Origin: Pyrinomonas methylaliphatogenes
GTDB taxonomy: Bacteria; Acidobacteriota; Blastocatellia; Pyrinomonadales; Pyrinomonadaceae
Length of the DNA stretch: 64,000 nucleotides
Direction: 5' to 3'
NCBI RefSeq assembly: GCF_000820845.2
Contig: NZ_CBXV010000001.1
Coordinates: 310,001-374,000, forward strand
This document shows, piece after piece, positions 18,755-29,100 of the stretch. Below the pieces are notes generated by a model. That model was not told where the DNA came from. It saw nothing but the letters and a program-made list of their open reading frames with translations, and did no database searches. The position numbers and the translations under genes are program-made. Every line of letters starts with the position of its first letter. Positions within the stretch are counted from its first letter, which is position 1.

Positions 18755-20737
18755 TCACGGTTGAGCGGATTGATCGCTCAGAAGTTCCGGGTGCTCATCG
18801 GCTATGCGTAACAGTTCGGCCACGCTCCACGCCTGCGCGATGCAGCCGCGCGGCATATGTGGCGCATCTCCGTCGAAGATCTCTGAGACCTGTCCCACGC
18901 CCGCTTCGAACAGATGTTCGCGAAATCCATTGAGCAACTGACGCGCCGCCCTCGCCTTCTCTGACGAAGGGCCATAGATCTTCAGGCATGCGGCGATAAA
19001 TGGGCCGATCAGCCACGCCCAGACCGTGCCTTGATGGTAAGCGGCGTCGCGTTCAACTGGACCGCCCGCGTAACGCCCTCGATATCGCTGATCTCGAGGG
19101 CTGAGGCTGCGCAGCCCTCTTGGTGTGAGAAGCTCGCGTTCGACTATGGCGAGAACTTTGCGCGCGCGCTCCGTGTCGAGGAGCGAATGATGAAGGCTCA
19201 CGGCGAAGATCTGATTGGGGCGCACGGACGCATCGCGCAGATCGCGATCGACGACATCGTATAGGCACTCGAGCTCTTCGTTCCAGAAGAGTGCGTTGAA
19301 CTGATGGCGCACATCATCGGCCAAGCGTTTGAACCATCGGTTGTTCGCGCTATCGGCGACCATCTGCGCGAAGTCTTGCATCGTGCGCAGCGCGTTATAC
19401 CAAAGGGCTTGGATCTCAACTGGTTTCCCGCATCTTGGCGTGACGACCCAATCGCCGATCTTCGCGTCCATCCATGTCAGTTGAACGCCAGCTTCGCCCG
19501 CCGCGAGCAGGCCATCCTCATCCATGCGGATGCCGAATCGCGTCCCGCGCGTATGCCAGCGGATGATCTCGACGAGTTTCTCGTAAAGCTCCTCGCGTAT
19601 CAGATCTTCGTCTTGAGAGCGGGCGAGGTACGCGCGCACCGCTTCGAAGAACCATAGCGTCGCGTCCGCCGTGTTGTACTCCGGCGCTTCGCCTTCGTCG
19701 GGAAAGCGATTGGGGAGCAGACCGCGGTCGAGATGGCGCGAGAATTCGAGCAGGATGTCGCGCGCGATAGCGAAACGGCGCGTGCTTAACGTCAAGCCGG
19801 GGAGCGAGATCATCGCGTCGCGTCCCCAATCGCTGAACCAATGGTAGCCAGCGAGGATCGTCTTCTTCCCATCGCGCGCGACGATGAACTGGTCCGCGGC
19901 GGCGAACAGTTGCCTGATCAGATCGTTTTGGGGAGCCTGGGCGATGAGCGCGCGCCTACGCGCCAACTCCTTTTCGCGAAGCTCGTCGGCGTAAGAGCCT
20001 TCATGCGGCGTGAGCGAAACGATGAGGCTCGCCCTTCGCCCCGGAATCAGAGAGAAACGCATGGCGAAGGGGCTAAATAGATCCTCGAGGCAATCGAAAC
20101 CCCGTTCGCGTTCGACTCTGTACAGAAAATCGTCGTACCAGTAGCTCATCATATCGAGCGCGTCGGCTGTGTGCCCGAAGTGCAGTTCCGGCGCGCCGTC
20201 GATCATTCGAAATCTGACTCCGTTTGCGCTGACCAGCGATGCCGGATTCGATAGGTCGGTCTTTCGCGCAAGATGATGGTGGTCGCGAAAGGTCGCAAAT
20301 GGCCGCACCTCGAGTTCGACGGTTCGCCCGCGCGCCCCTTCGACCTCATACTGAACCACTACGGTGTTCGTTCCGTGTACCATGAAGACCGTCTTCTCTA
20401 ACTTCAGATCAGCGATCTCATAGGTGAAGATCGGGAACGGGTCGAGGCGGAAACGCACCTGATGGCGAAAGCCTTGCGGATGAATCGCATCTTTATACTC
20501 ATTGGTCGATAGATCGAAGTGGCGCCCATCGATAGTCAGAGTCTCTTCGAGTTTGGAGAGGAGCGCGACGCGCTTGACGGGTGGGCTGAGCGCGGCGATG
20601 AGCAGTCCATGATAACGGCGCGCGTTGAGCCCGATGATGGTGGAAGATGCATAACCGCCAAGGCCGTTCGTCTCCAACCATTCGCGTTGAATCGCGCCGT
20701 CAAGATCGCGGCAGATCTCCGGTCCGAATTCGATCAT
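18755..20737 (-). CDS. glycogen debranching enzyme, amylo-alpha-1,6-glucosidase type
   Basis: A 660-residue enzyme of the GH133 type, hydrolysing alpha-1,6 branches of glycogen. The N-terminal domain opens with REWLETNGLGGYASSTIIGLNARRYHGLL, the family hallmark. The toroid catalytic half shows AGYHWFSDWGRDAMISLPGL and YNTADATLWFFEA. The ATG at 20737 (MIEFGPEIC) fits family starts; 20 more in-frame codons upstream look spurious. It converges with the kinase gene, five bases apart. No other glycogen gene is nearby. Confidence 0.9.
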   Translation of the reverse strand: MIEFGPEICRDLDGAIQREWLETNGLGGYASSTIIGLNARRYHGLLIAALSPPVKRVALLSKLEETLTIDGRHFDLSTNEYKDAIHPQGFRHQVRFRLDPFPIFTYEIADLKLEKTVFMVHGTNTVVVQYEVEGARGRTVELEVRPFATFRDHHHLARKTDLSNPASLVSANGVRFRMIDGAPELHFGHTADALDMMSYWYDDFLYRVERERGFDCLEDLFSPFAMRFSLIPGRRASLIVSLTPHEGSYADELREKELARRRALIAQAPQNDLIRQLFAAADQFIVARDGKKTILAGYHWFSDWGRDAMISLPGLTLSTRRFAIARDILLEFSRHLDRGLLPNRFPDEGEAPEYNTADATLWFFEAVRAYLARSQDEDLIREELYEKLVEIIRWHTRGTRFGIRMDEDGLLAAGEAGVQLTWMDAKIGDWVVTPRCGKPVEIQALWYNALRTMQDFAQMVADSANNRWFKRLADDVRHQFNALFWNEELECLYDVVDRDLRDASVRPNQIFAVSLHHSLLDTERARKVLAIVERELLTPRGLRSLSPRDQRYRGRYAGGPVERDAAYHQGTVWAWLIGPFIAACLKIYGPSSEKARAARQLLNGFREHLFEAGVGQVSEIFDGDAPHMPRGCIAQAWSVAELLRIADEHPELLSDQSAQP

Positions 20738-20896
20738 CTTTAGTCTGGATGCACGGTGATCTCGAATCAGATCGGCGGAGCCTCGAGGCTCGCGCATCGC
20801 CGATAAGCTTTGATCCGTTTGTCGCCAAGCGCTCGCTGCGTTTGGCGAAGCTTCGCTTCACTTCCTTGATTCCCGGTGTATGATTATCTATTCTAA

Positions 20897-21409
20897 AGTC
20901 AGTCGTCGGCAGAATGCACCAGCTCGGCTAAGCGGCACCTGCGCAAGCTGGCCGGGAAGGTCAACCGCTTCCGGCGCGACTGCGACCATGTGCTCAGTCG
21001 GCGTATCGTCGATTCCGTCCAGCCCGGCACCGTGATCGTCGTGGAGAACCTGACGAACATCCGCACGCGCACGAAACAGCGTGGCAGACAATCGCGTCGT
21101 CGTCTGCACTCCTGGAGCTTCGCGCGACTCAGAAGCTTCCTGGCATACAAGGCGGAAGCCAGGGGATGCAAGGCGGTTGGCATTGACCCATGCCACACGT
21201 CGCAGATGTGTTCCCGTTGCGGCCATGTCGATCATCGAAATCGACGTTCCCAATCACGGTTTCTGTGCCGGGCTTGCGGGTTCGAGCTCAATGCTGATCT
21301 CAACGCTGCCCGCGATATTGTCCGGAAGTACCTTGCCAGCGGTGGCATGCCTGCCGCTGGTGGGCCGCCGTCAACCGGCCTCGCGTGCCAGCCTGCGCAA
21401 GCGGGCTAG
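20897..21409 (+). pseudogene. tnpB: truncated TnpB (IS200/IS605 orfB) remnant
   Basis: The open frame after a TAA at 20894 carries only the C-terminal part of a TnpB RNA-guided nuclease. Recognisable are KRHLRKLAGKVNRFRRD, the RuvC-II stretch VIVVENLTNIR with its glutamate, the zinc-finger pairs CSRCG and CRACG, and RuvC-III DLNAARDI. The RuvC-I aspartate and the N-terminal RNA-binding part are missing, and no start codon or RBS is convincing. No tnpA and no left end were seen, so the element is dead. Confidence 0.85.
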
Positions 21410-21445
21410 GCACAAGCCCCCAGCTTTAGCTATGGGGTAGTTGAC
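21403..21445 (+). mobile_element. right end of IS605-group element / omega-RNA 3' end
   Basis: Directly after the TnpB remnant come two hairpins: GGGCT/AGCCC (21403-21419) and CCCCAGCTTTAGCTATGGGG (21418-21437). They are followed by TAGTTGAC. CCCC..GCTTTAGCTAT..GGGG is the subterminal hairpin and guide-scaffold end commonly seen in this transposon group. Flanking host sequence begins about 21441-21446, roughly 22 bases before the rqcH start codon. Confidence 0.7.
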
Positions 21446-21467
21446 AGCTTATAACATTTGTTTCCCG

Positions 21468-22913
21468 ATGAATGAAGAACTTCTACAAGCCTTAACCGAA
21501 GAGATCTCATCGGCGCTCGTCGGGGGCGTATTCGGTCAGGTCTTCCAACTCGGGCCGACCGAATTAGCGGTCGATTTCAGACCGGGGGATGGGAGATACC
21601 TTTTTATCTCCGTTGCGCCTTCTGCGCCGCGCCTCTATTTGATCCGGCGCACAGTGCGAGAGCTCGAACGGCAGGCCATCGCTCCATCGCCGTTCGTCCT
21701 ATCGCTGCGAAAGCGTCTCGCCGGCGCTGCGCTTCAAGCGGTCGTGAAGGACGAAGGTGATCGCATCGTGCGGTTCCGTTTCGAAGTGCGGACGGAGGCC
21801 GAAGGGGTAAGGGAGCGCGTCCTCGTCGCGCAACTGACGGGACGTTCTTCCAATCTCTTCCTGCTCGATGGAGAAGAGATGATCCTCGATTCTCTGCGCG
21901 CTTCGCCGGTCGAAGGGCAGCGTCCTGGGGAGGTCTACAAGCCGCCCATCGCTGTCTCGCTCAAGCGTTCGCCGTCGCCGTTTGAGCGAGGTGAGCATCC
22001 TTCATTGTCAGACGCGGCAGATGCGTACTATCGAAAGCTCGAAGCGGAGCGGCGTTTCGATGAACGAGTGGCGAAAGAGCTGGCGCGGCTGCGGCGCGAA
22101 ATCGAAAAACGTCGCAAGCTGCTCGTCAAACTCGAAGAGGATCGCGCGGCGCACGGTGACGCGGAAGAGCACAAGAAGATCGGTGAGCTTTTGCTGGCGA
22201 ATCTCGCGACCGCAGAGCGAGATGGCCGCATCGCGAGGATCCGCGATTTTTATGCGGAGGGCGCGCCGATGATCGAAGTAGAAGTAGGCGAGGGGCGCAC
22301 GTTGCAGGAGGAGGCTGCGCATCGCTTCGCGCGTTACGCGCGGGCTAAACGAGCGGCGGCGGAGATCGCCGCGCGCTTGGGATCGGTCGAGGAGGAGTTG
22401 CGCAAGCTCGAATCGCGTTTGGCTGAACTGGAAAGGATCAAGGAAGCGCGCGACGAAGGAGCGCTGGCCCGGATCTTGCCTGAAAAGGGGCGGGAGGGGC
22501 TATCCAGATCGCGCGTTGCGAAAGAGCGATTGCCCGCTGGGATTCGGCGGTATCGTTCGTCAGATGGTTATGAAATACTCGTCGGGCGAAGCGCGAGCGA
22601 GAACGATCTGCTGACTTTTCGCCTCGGACGCCCGCATGATTTGTGGTTACATGCGGCGGATTATCCGGGCGCGCATGTTCTGGTTCGCAATCCGACGCGC
22701 GGCGAGATACCGCATCGCACGCTCGTCGAGGCGGCACAGCTAGCCGCCGCTTTCAGCCAAGCGCGCAACGATCGCAAGGTCGCCGTTAACTACGTTTGGC
22801 GAAAGTTCGTCGCCAAGCCGCGTAACGCTCCGCCCGGCACGGTGACGCTCGCCGGTCCGCGAACCATTCTGGTCGAACCGCGCTCGGATCTTGAGCGCAT
22901 GGCTGAAGATTGA
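21468..22913 (+). CDS. rqcH: ribosome quality control protein RqcH (NFACT family)
   Basis: A 481-residue NFACT protein, the bacterial Rqc2/NEMF homologue. It binds stalled 50S subunits and directs alanine tailing of the nascent chain. The NFACT-N domain includes the DR motif (EGDRIVRFRF). A long coiled coil spans about 200-345 (REIEKRRKLLVKLEEDRAAH). The NFACT-R domain at the end has DGYEILVGRSASENDLLTF and DLWLHAADYPGAHVLVRN. The ATG at 21468 (MNEELLQAL) is taken as start; an upstream TTG at 21441 lies inside the transposon end. Its native promoter may have been displaced by the insertion. Confidence 0.9.
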   Translation: MNEELLQALTEEISSALVGGVFGQVFQLGPTELAVDFRPGDGRYLFISVAPSAPRLYLIRRTVRELERQAIAPSPFVLSLRKRLAGAALQAVVKDEGDRIVRFRFEVRTEAEGVRERVLVAQLTGRSSNLFLLDGEEMILDSLRASPVEGQRPGEVYKPPIAVSLKRSPSPFERGEHPSLSDAADAYYRKLEAERRFDERVAKELARLRREIEKRRKLLVKLEEDRAAHGDAEEHKKIGELLLANLATAERDGRIARIRDFYAEGAPMIEVEVGEGRTLQEEAAHRFARYARAKRAAAEIAARLGSVEEELRKLESRLAELERIKEARDEGALARILPEKGREGLSRSRVAKERLPAGIRRYRSSDGYEILVGRSASENDLLTFRLGRPHDLWLHAADYPGAHVLVRNPTRGEIPHRTLVEAAQLAAAFSQARNDRKVAVNYVWRKFVAKPRNAPPGTVTLAGPRTILVEPRSDLERMAED

Positions 22914-22950
22914 TAGGCCATTTTGGAGCTCGGTTGAGGCAGATTGAGCG

Positions 22951-24138
22951 ATGGCTGCTCGGTTCGATGATCCTGTGGAAAGATTGATCGCGCGAGGGTT
23001 GGATAAACTGGCCGATTTCATCGTCGGTCCGGCCTCATCGTTGCGCGATGGCACGGAGCATCGCGAAGTCGAATTGCCGCGCGATATGTATGCGCATCGC
23101 GAGGCGCAGACCGAATGGTGGTATTACACCGGTCACGTCGATACGGAGAGAGGGCATCGCCTCGGGTTCGAGTGGGTCTTCTTCAAAAGGCGCACGGATC
23201 TGGATCGGTTCGGTGTGGTGCCGCTCCGCTTGATCGGCAACCCGCTCTATCTCGCTCATTTCGCTATCACAGATGTGACTCGCGGTCGTTTCCGGTATGC
23301 GCATCGCAAAAGCGCCAATGGCCCGTTCGATCGCCCCGCGGTCGCCAGCGTGCGCCGCTACTATCTGCGTTTAGGCGATTGGACGGCGCGCGAGGTTTAC
23401 GGGATCCATCTGCTGCGCGGCACGCTCGATGATCTGGTCTTCGAAGTCGCGCTCAAGCCGGAGAAACCGCCCGTGCTCAATGGGCGCAACGGCGTCAGTT
23501 TTAAGGATCATGGCGAAGCCTCGCGTTATTTCTCCTACACGCGCATGAAGGCTGAGGGGGACATTCGCTGGAAAGGCAAGGTGGAACGTTTTGTGGGCGA
23601 AGCCTGGATGGATCGCGAGTTCGGCACGTGGCGCGCGACGAAGAATCAGAAGGGTTGGGATTGGTTCAGCATCCAACTCGACGATCGGACGGAATTGATG
23701 GTCTATCACATTCGCGATGAACGGGGCCGCCCATCGCCGTTTTCGAGCGGGACCTTTGTCGATGAGGAAGGGCGGGCGACACATCTTCGATTGGAAGATT
23801 TCTCCGTCGAGGCTCTCGGCTGCTGGCGCAGCCCGCGGACGGACGCGCGCTATCCGCACGGTTGGCGCATTCGCGTTCCGCGATTTGAGCTCGATCTGGT
23901 GGTCCACCCAGTCCTAGCTGATCAAGAGCTGGATACACGCGGGACGACGATGATCATCTATTGGGAAGGGGCCTGCGATGCCTTCGGGCGAAGAGGCAAT
24001 AGAGAGAGCACAGGACGCGCTTACGTCGAATTGGTCGGATACGACCGATCGCACGAACGGCCTTCGTTCACGACATTTCTTTTCGGCAGTTCGTTGGACC
24101 GCAGGTGGCGGAGCATATTCGGAGCGGCGGCAAGATGA
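22951..24138 (+). CDS. lipocalin-like AttH/CrtC-family protein
   Basis: A 395-residue protein of the AttH/carotenoid 1,2-hydratase (CrtC) lipocalin-like group. It carries [11 protein letters not shown] near residue 50, the family signature, and [10 protein letters not shown] and GWDWFSIQL in the second barrel. No signal peptide is visible. CrtC adds water to carotenoids, whereas AttH-like relatives are of unknown function; no carotenoid gene is near, so I leave the substrate open. Its stop overlaps the hemL start by the ATGA arrangement, implying coupled translation. Confidence 0.8.
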   Translation: MAARFDDPVERLIARGLDKLADFIVGPASSLRDGTEHREVELPRDMYAHREAQTEWWYYTGHVDTERGHRLGFEWVFFKRRTDLDRFGVVPLRLIGNPLYLAHFAITDVTRGRFRYAHRKSANGPFDRPAVASVRRYYLRLGDWTAREVYGIHLLRGTLDDLVFEVALKPEKPPVLNGRNGVSFKDHGEASRYFSYTRMKAEGDIRWKGKVERFVGEAWMDREFGTWRATKNQKGWDWFSIQLDDRTELMVYHIRDERGRPSPFSSGTFVDEEGRATHLRLEDFSVEALGCWRSPRTDARYPHGWRIRVPRFELDLVVHPVLADQELDTRGTTMIIYWEGACDAFGRRGNRESTGRAYVELVGYDRSHERPSFTTFLFGSSLDRRWRSIFGAAAR

Positions 24139-25451
24139 AGAGGGATCGTTCTGAAGAGCTGTTTCAAAAGGCAATTCGCTTGATTCCCGGAGGCGTGAAC
24201 TCACCCGTCCGCGCCTTTCGGGCGGTGGGCGGCACTCCGCGCTTCATACGCGAGGCGAAAGGGGCTCTCATCACCGATGTCGATGGACGTTCGTATATCG
24301 ACTACGTCTGTTCATGGGGGCCGATGATCCTGGGCCATGCAGACGGGGAGACGGTCGAAGCGCTGCGTTCGGCGATAGAGCGCGGGACGAGTTACGGTGC
24401 GCCGACTGAGCTCGAAGTGCTGATCGCCGAGGAGATCATCGACGCCGTGCCATCGATCGAAATGGTGCGCATGGTCAACAGCGGCACCGAAGCCGTCATG
24501 GCGGCCATTCGCCTTGCGCGTGGCGTGACGGGGCGAAACAAGATCGTCAAGTTCGAAGGTTGCTACCACGGTCATGTCGATAGTCTGCTCGTGCGCGCCG
24601 GTTCCGGAGTCGCGACGCTTGGCCTGCCAGATAGTCCGGGCGTGCCCGCGCATCTAGCGCGCGACACCATCACCGTGCCGTTCAATGATCCGGAGGCGTT
24701 AAAGCGCGCTTTTGCCGAGCACCGTGACATCGCGGCGGTCATCGTCGAGCCGGTGGTGGGGAATATGGGCTGCGTGTTGCCGCGCCCCGGTTATCTTGAC
24801 CTGATGCGTGAGTTGACGCGCCGAAACGGCGCTTTGCTTATCTTCGATGAGGTGATGACCGGCTTTAGGCTCGCACGAGGCGGAGCGCAAGAGCTTTACG
24901 GCGTGACGCCGGATTTGACCACCTTGGGGAAGATCATCGGCGGCGGGCTCCCCGTCGGCGCTTATGGCGGAAGCCGCGACATCATGCAGTACGTCGCGCC
25001 TTCCGGCCCAGTCTATCAAGCCGGCACGCTATCGGGGAATCCGCTCGCCATGACCGCCGGCTTGGTGACCTTACGGCGATTGCGCGACCCCGATGTGTAT
25101 CGGCGGCTCGATCTCGCGGGAGCGAGATTATGCGCTGGGTTGATGGAGGCCGCGCGCGAAGCCGGAGTGGAAGTGACGATCAATCGCGCCGGTTCGATGT
25201 GGACCGTCTTCTTCACCGCCGGGCCGGTCGAGGATTGGGCTTCCGCCGCAAAAAGCGATCGCGGGCGCTTCGCGCGCTTCTTCCACGCGATGCTCGATGA
25301 AGGGGTTTATCTGCCGCCTTCGCAATTCGAAGCGGCGTTCATCAGTTTGGCGCACGATGATGCTGTTCTGGACAAGACCGTAGAGGCAGCGCGCCGCGCC
25401 TTCGCTCGCGCGATTCGAGATGTAGAAGCGCGAGCGCGGTCGGCTCAATGA
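24135..25451 (+). CDS. hemL: glutamate-1-semialdehyde 2,1-aminomutase
   Basis: A 438-residue PLP enzyme making 5-aminolevulinate from glutamate-1-semialdehyde in the C5 heme pathway. Signatures are [51 protein letters not shown] and [18 protein letters not shown] with the PLP lysine. The ATG at 24135 overlaps the previous stop. No other heme-synthesis gene is adjacent, although the heme-uptake genes lie 28 kb away. Confidence 0.96.
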   Translation: MKRDRSEELFQKAIRLIPGGVNSPVRAFRAVGGTPRFIREAKGALITDVDGRSYIDYVCSWGPMILGHADGETVEALRSAIERGTSYGAPTELEVLIAEEIIDAVPSIEMVRMVNSGTEAVMAAIRLARGVTGRNKIVKFEGCYHGHVDSLLVRAGSGVATLGLPDSPGVPAHLARDTITVPFNDPEALKRAFAEHRDIAAVIVEPVVGNMGCVLPRPGYLDLMRELTRRNGALLIFDEVMTGFRLARGGAQELYGVTPDLTTLGKIIGGGLPVGAYGGSRDIMQYVAPSGPVYQAGTLSGNPLAMTAGLVTLRRLRDPDVYRRLDLAGARLCAGLMEAAREAGVEVTINRAGSMWTVFFTAGPVEDWASAAKSDRGRFARFFHAMLDEGVYLPPSQFEAAFISLAHDDAVLDKTVEAARRAFARAIRDVEARARSAQ

Positions 25452-26735
25452 TCATTCGCGCACGACGATGGTTCCTGACAGAAGATCGTGCACGGCGCGC
25501 CCCTCGGCGTTCCCGAGCGCGTAGAGGAAGGTTAGTCCGAAAGTTATCGGCGATAACATGAGCGCCAGCGCGCGACGTGCGCTCTGGCCAAGCGTCGGCA
25601 CCATCCCTGTTCTCACATCGACGACACGGATCGAGACGAGCTTCATCCCGCACGTCCGACCGGCGAGCGTTACGGATGCGGCGAAATAGAGGAAGGTCAG
25701 AACGAGGAGGATGCCGAGCATCGAACCGCGAACGCGCGGATCGGACCAGTCGCTGCTCGTTATCTCGATGATCGCGGCAAACGGCGAAGAGAAGAACGCG
25801 ATGATCAGCAGATCGATCGTCGCGGCCATGAGACGCGCGGCGAATGGCGCGCGGTCGTCGATCATCTGGCGTACGGACGCGATCCTTTGTTGCGCCTCGC
25901 GCTCCGCCTCGAGACGGGCGAGCAAAGCGTCATCAACGACTTCGTTGAAGACGCGCCGCGGCTCAGTTCGGTTCGCGTTCGGCGCGCTCGTCGATGGCGT
26001 GCGACTCTCGCTCGCCACTTCGACCGCCTTCGCTTTGCTAGTTGCCTCAGCCGTTCGAGGTGGCGGAGAGCTTCTGCTCGATTGAGAAGAGGGCCTCCCG
26101 TTCTGAAGTGGGGATGGCCGCGCTCTCTCCGGTTCCTGCCTCAAGGGCTTTCGCTCTCGTTGCGCCAAGGGGATCGGCCTGGGCGGCGCTTCGGGGCGAG
26201 GCGGTTTCTCCTCGCGCTTCTTCTCCACGTCGCTGATCTGCTCTAACTCGCGCTTGAGTGCTTCAGGGCGAGGCGGTTTCTCCTCGCGCTCCTTCTCCAG
26301 TTTGGCTTCAACTTGCGGTTCTTCAGCGCGAGCCAGAGCGGTCGCCGCTCCTCCGCTGGCTCGTCGTGTCACGGGTGGCTGTTGACGCGCGCGCTCTAGA
26401 CGGCGCAGAGCGGCTGCGACAATCGGATTGGTTGGCGTTGGATCCGAACGTGTGACGACGCCGAGCGTAGGATGAGCGCGATGTCCCTCTGCGGCGCGCG
26501 TCGCTTCGCGGGCGCGGCGTTCTTGGATCTCTCGCACGCGCGCGCTCAGTTCCTTACGCCAGGCCGGTTGTTGTGTGCGGGCCGCTCGTGGAAATTCGAT
26601 CAACGTGGATGAGCGTTTCTCCTCTTTCCGCTCTTCGCCCGATGGCTCCGCTTTCTGTGACGCGACAGGTGTTTGGCACTGCGGGCAGTGGTCCAGAGAA
26701 TCGGAGAAAAAGGCACGGCACGCAACACACTGCAT
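25452..26735 (-). CDS. zinc-ribbon RDD-family membrane protein
   Basis: A 427-residue protein of unknown role. The N-terminus is a zinc ribbon (CVACRAFF..CPQCQTPV). A charged, Pro/Arg-rich disordered stretch covers about 25-280. The C-terminal RDD domain begins near FAARLMAATIDLLIIAFFSS and contains three membrane helices. The linker has an in-frame direct repeat, EEKPPRPEA in two copies, matching a near-identical 40-base DNA repeat at 26187-26226 and 26258-26299. It converges with hemL with no gap. Confidence 0.8.
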   Translation of the reverse strand: MQCVACRAFFSDSLDHCPQCQTPVASQKAEPSGEERKEEKRSSTLIEFPRAARTQQPAWRKELSARVREIQERRAREATRAAEGHRAHPTLGVVTRSDPTPTNPIVAAALRRLERARQQPPVTRRASGGAATALARAEEPQVEAKLEKEREEKPPRPEALKRELEQISDVEKKREEKPPRPEAPPRPIPLAQRERKPLRQEPERARPSPLQNGRPSSQSSRSSPPPRTAEATSKAKAVEVASESRTPSTSAPNANRTEPRRVFNEVVDDALLARLEAEREAQQRIASVRQMIDDRAPFAARLMAATIDLLIIAFFSSPFAAIIEITSSDWSDPRVRGSMLGILLVLTFLYFAASVTLAGRTCGMKLVSIRVVDVRTGMVPTLGQSARRALALMLSPITFGLTFLYALGNAEGRAVHDLLSGTIVVRE

Positions 26736-26984
26736 CGTCTAAATCAACCTCCGTTCGCGGAAACCTAGTTCGTCAAACGCGCTCGCCGGATCGATCCTTC
26801 TTGTGATCGGAGCGGCTCCTGATAACTCTAAACGCATTGCGGAGTCGCGGCGGATGCTATCAGAAACCACTTTAAGTCGTCAATCGGAAAATACACTAGG
26901 GCCTGTGGTTTCGGCACGCAGGTCTACAAGATGCAGAAGGCGGCGAGCGGATTAAAAGGTTACGAATCAGCTAGTTGGAGGCTC

Positions 26985-27359
26985 TCAAAGCCGTTGACGC
27001 CCGGCGAACCCGGCATCCCACTCATGCCACCATTCGATCTGATCCCCTTCGCCGACGTGCCAGCAGAGGAGCACGACCCTCCCGTCGCGTAAATGTGGGA
27101 AATCGACGAGGCCGCGTTCGCAATCTTTGAGCTGAACGCCGAGCGTTTCGAGTTCGAGGATGCGCTCGCTCATCCCAACCAACGCCGCCGCAAAGAGGGC
27201 TCCCCCGTCGATGCCGCCATTCGCTTCGGACTTTTGGGCGGCGCGGCGGGCTTCTTCGCGAAACGCGCGCAATTGCCGATGGGCGCGCTGAATCTCTTCG
27301 ACGATGGCGCGCACTTTGGGAAGCAGCCTGTTCGCCTCTTCGACCGTGAAGAGTTTCAT
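26985..27359 (-). CDS. DUF2203 family protein
   Basis: A 124-residue protein matching DUF2203: it begins KLFTVEEANRLLPKVRAIVEEI and ends VVLLCWHVGEGDQIEWWHEWDAGFAGR. The middle is helical. The family's function is unknown. It follows the NYN gene by 60 bases on the same strand and may be co-transcribed with it. Confidence 0.85.
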   Translation of the reverse strand: MKLFTVEEANRLLPKVRAIVEEIQRAHRQLRAFREEARRAAQKSEANGGIDGGALFAAALVGMSERILELETLGVQLKDCERGLVDFPHLRDGRVVLLCWHVGEGDQIEWWHEWDAGFAGRQRL

Positions 27360-27419
27360 GGCGCTTTCCGCAATCCGTTCTTCACGCGATCTGATGGTCT
27401 TTCGGGCCGCATGCGATTT

Positions 27420-28187
27420 TCACTCATCCGTTACGCGTATCAAATCCGGTGAATCGTTGCTTTCATCCGATGATCGAAGTTGCGCTCCGGTCGATGGGAA
27501 GGATAGCCGATTCGCCTCCACCGAAGGTTGCGATTCGGACTGATCGGCGCCGCGCGGGTAATTCGCCTCGTTGCGTTGGTTCTCGGCGAAGGATGGGGTG
27601 GACGATTCTCCGTGATGCGAATCGTGCAGATAGCGTTCGTAGTAACGTTGATGATGGTTGGGATCTTTGCGTATTCGATCAGCTATTTCACCAAGATCTA
27701 TGAAGTAATCGGCAACGTCGATCAGCTTCGGCGCAGTGTTGGATCGAAAGCCGGCGACCTCGACGCGGCAACCCTTGTAAGCGACCGCGTTCACGGCGTA
27801 GACGAAATCTTCATCGCCCGAGACGAGCACAGCCGTGTTGTAGCGACCGGCGAGCGTCAGCATGTCGACGGTGATCTCGACGTCGAGATTGGCTTTGCGC
27901 GTGCCGTCATAGAAGGTCTTCAATTCCTTTTGGACGACGCGAAAACCATTGCGCCTCATCCAAAGCAGAAATCCTTGTTGCCGTTCGGCGCCAGCATCGA
28001 CGCCCGTGTAAAAGAACGCGCGCAGCAAGCGCCCATCGCCGAGAAGGACGCGAAGCAGCTTGTTGTAGTCGATATCTATGTTGTGGAAGCGCGCCGCGTG
28101 GAAGAGGTTATTCCCGTCGATGAAAACCGCGACGCGTCCGCGATAACCTAACTGCCATGAGATATTGTGATGCGGGTCGTAATACAT
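27420..28187 (-). CDS. NYN-domain (LabA/DUF88) putative ribonuclease
   Basis: A 255-residue protein with a PIN-like NYN domain in residues 15-175. It carries VAVFIDGNNLFHAA, KANLDVEITVDMLTLAG and LVSGDEDFVYAV, whose aspartates form the metal site of this nuclease superfamily. The last 80 residues are polar and disordered (PNHHQRYYERYLHDSHHGE). RNA cleavage is inferred from the family; some members are regulators. GAGGA lies upstream of the ATG with a long spacing. Confidence 0.85.
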   Translation of the reverse strand: MYYDPHHNISWQLGYRGRVAVFIDGNNLFHAARFHNIDIDYNKLLRVLLGDGRLLRAFFYTGVDAGAERQQGFLLWMRRNGFRVVQKELKTFYDGTRKANLDVEITVDMLTLAGRYNTAVLVSGDEDFVYAVNAVAYKGCRVEVAGFRSNTAPKLIDVADYFIDLGEIADRIRKDPNHHQRYYERYLHDSHHGESSTPSFAENQRNEANYPRGADQSESQPSVEANRLSFPSTGAQLRSSDESNDSPDLIRVTDE

Positions 28188-28288
28188 AGCTGAAGATCGC
28201 TCCTCAAAACGAGGTTTATTTAAATCTTGTACAAATAGGATGCCGTCTTATGACGGAGAGGTCAAGCAACGATCAAAGCGCGGGCCGA

Positions 28289-29092
28289 TCATCGTTCATC
28301 GCTTGCGCGGCGTCCGAGCGTCTCTCCCGTCAGCGCATCTATGTAAAATGCTCCGCGATCGGATGCAACGGCTTCCCACGCTAGGTGAAGTTCGAGTTTG
28401 CGCGGCGCGCGCGCGATCGGGTAGATGACCAAGCGGCGGATAGAGGCGCCTTGTTCCCCATCCGGTGTCGTCTTCGCGATTCGGGCGGCCAGTTCGGTTT
28501 GAATTTCGGCCAGCGGAGCTTGCGCGCGTTCGGCCTCAGGGATGGCGGAACTCGATAATTCGATGAGGCGCCCGTCAGATCTAACGCCGATCTCGACGAC
28601 GCCGAACCCATCGCCTAGTGGGTAAGTGAAGGGCACTTGGCGATAGCGTAGGCGAAATCCCTCGCCTCTTTTGTCGATCGAGATGAGCGACAGTTGATTC
28701 GGATCGGCTCCGAGCAGTAACGTGACGGTCGAGAGGAAACGGCGCGCGGCTTCGCGCAACTCCTCCTCGTCCATCTCTTCCCGAGCGCCGATGTGGGGCA
28801 GTCGCAAAGGCGAAGTGAGCGCGGGCAGGCGGATGATGGTTGAGGTGATGGGGTGAAGTTCGGGGGATGGCGGATTGTTTATCCCTTGGGAGCGGACGAG
28901 CTGCGCCCAAGATGCGAGCGCGCGCTCGCGCCGGTCCTCCGCGTAATCCAGAACGATCGGGTAGGGCAAAGCTCGCCGTTTCGGCGAGCTGGCCGGACGT
29001 TGGGCCAGAAGCCCACAGGCAGATGAGAGAAGCGCCAACGCGATGGCGCATAGCGTCCGACGGAAGATCGATTCTGTTCGGCGCGCGATCAT
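28289..29092 (-). CDS. lipoprotein with PepSY-like C-terminus
   Basis: A 267-residue exported protein of unknown function. The signal peptide ends in LLSSACGLL, a lipobox with Cys about residue 26. The mature part holds two repeats of alpha/beta character, and the end FYIDALTGETL resembles the last strand of PepSY/FTP propeptide domains (vDa.TGe). A role as protease inhibitor or chaperone would fit PepSY but is not shown. A -10 box lies only a few bases before the start codon. Confidence 0.75.
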   Translation of the reverse strand: MIARRTESIFRRTLCAIALALLSSACGLLAQRPASSPKRRALPYPIVLDYAEDRRERALASWAQLVRSQGINNPPSPELHPITSTIIRLPALTSPLRLPHIGAREEMDEEELREAARRFLSTVTLLLGADPNQLSLISIDKRGEGFRLRYRQVPFTYPLGDGFGVVEIGVRSDGRLIELSSSAIPEAERAQAPLAEIQTELAARIAKTTPDGEQGASIRRLVIYPIARAPRKLELHLAWEAVASDRGAFYIDALTGETLGRRASDER

Positions 29093-29100
29093 TACGGGCG

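Noticed and set aside
28243-28256. CCGTC-TTAT-GACGG hairpin upstream of the NYN gene
   Set aside because: A short 5-bp stem with no T-run on either strand; too weak to call a terminator or operator.
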